From Vulcanimicrobiota bacterium (GTDB lineage: Bacteria; Eremiobacterota; Eremiobacteria; Baltobacterales; Baltobacteraceae): DNA of 6,660 nt. The position numbers were made by a program, and so were the translations under genes. The notes below the pieces were generated by a model. It made no database searches, was not told the DNA's origin, and saw only the letters and a list, made by a program, of their open reading frames with translations. Positions 6,401 to 6,660 of the stretch are shown piece by piece. The stretch is from positions 1-6,660 of the forward strand of contig JAQBPL010000121.1 in the NCBI GenBank assembly GCA_028287545.1, in the 5' to 3' direction. Within the stretch, counting starts at the first letter, position 1. Every line of letters starts with the position of its first letter.

Positions 6401-6450
6401 CAGCAAAGCAGGCGTCGGCACGGTTCTCGCTTCCTTGCTTCTGGGTGAAA

Positions 6451-6496
6451 ACCGTTGCATAAATGAACGGTAACCGTTGCGTCGCACGACGGTAAC
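6451..6496. repeat. Dyad-symmetric repeat array upstream of the diguanylate cyclase, likely operator
   Basis: ACCGTTGC occurs at 6451-6458 and 6473-6480, and ACGGTAAC at 6467-6474 and 6489-6496, each pair repeated at a 22-bp step, about two helical turns. Reduced to half-sites this is ACCGT, 11 bases, ACGGT, 1 base, ACCGT, 11 bases, ACGGT, symmetric about position 6472. The centre is a 13-bp palindrome, AACGGTAACCGTT (6466-6478). It lies 84-129 bases upstream of the cyclase ATG in sequence of about 50% GC, well below the coding regions. The geometry suggests binding by a dimeric or tetrameric regulator, which is inference. Confidence 0.5.
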
Positions 6497-6543
6497 TCGT
6501 AGATTTGTTTCAGCACTGGCGAGCGGAACCGAACGCCGTGCCT

Positions 6544-6660
6544 TTAGTGCACGCTATATCCATCGAGGACGACCAGCGACGCGGATCCGCCGAAGTTGTC
6601 GACGATCGGAAACGTACAACTACTCTGGTCATTTCCGATCCAGGAGACGATTCCAAGGCT
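6544..6660 (-). CDS. Possible C-terminal end of an unknown protein (cut by window edge)
   Basis: The minus strand is open from the right edge to a TAA at 6544-6546, giving 38 residues that include LGIVSWIGNDQSSC near the start and FGGSASLVVLDGYSVH at the end. The amino-acid mix looks like a folded or exported protein, and about two thirds of the third codon positions are G or C. The plus strand is also open across the same bases, but its product is charged and less GC-biased at third positions, as expected of an antisense shadow. The family cannot be named from so little. It would be the gene upstream of the cyclase, 176 bp away. Confidence 0.4.
   Translation of the reverse strand, partial: SLGIVSWIGNDQSSCTFPIVDNFGGSASLVVLDGYSVH

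Overview
The window is high-GC bacterial chromosome with strong GGAGG-type ribosome binding sites and frequent GTG or TTG starts. Genes are tightly packed, with short intergenic gaps. A flagellin gene shows the source is (or descends from) a flagellated bacterium. The mix of flagellin, an actinobacterial-looking dimethylformamidase-like protein and a Cys-containing cysteine dioxygenase does not fix the phylum; a poorly cultured high-GC lineage such as Eremiobacterota is only a guess. No RNA gene, insertion sequence, prophage or CRISPR array was seen, and no gap between genes exceeds about 180 bases.

Layout, left to right. At 1-241 (minus) lies the N-terminal part of urocanate hydratase (hutU, histidine breakdown), cut by the window edge. 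It is divergent from a cysteine dioxygenase (367-918, plus), the only convincing plus-strand gene. Everything else is on the minus strand, so transcription runs right to left: a possible C-terminal fragment of an unknown protein (6544-6660), a PAS-PAS-GGDEF diguanylate cyclase (4805-6367), an unrecognised 226-residue protein (4106-4786) 18 nt after it, a dimethylformamidase-like C-terminal-domain protein (2648-3955), a flagellin (1411-2574), and a small protein resembling the gamma-glutamylcyclotransferase/AIG2 fold (927-1331), which ends 8 bp from the convergent dioxygenase.

How the genes may work together: hutU and the dioxygenase both serve amino-acid catabolism and share a 125-bp divergent control region. 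The cyclase makes c-di-GMP, which commonly controls motility, and lies in the same direction as a flagellin gene two genes downstream, but no direct link is visible. The 226-residue protein is probably co-transcribed with the cyclase.

The points most worth a second look are: a dyad-symmetric array of four ACCGT/ACGGT half-sites upstream of the cyclase (6451-6493); a Lys where dimethylformamidase-family proteins usually have Glu in the GHDE motif; a eukaryote-like Cys-Tyr pair in the cysteine dioxygenase; and the unidentified cyclase partner. I did not find evidence for a wholly new multi-gene system.
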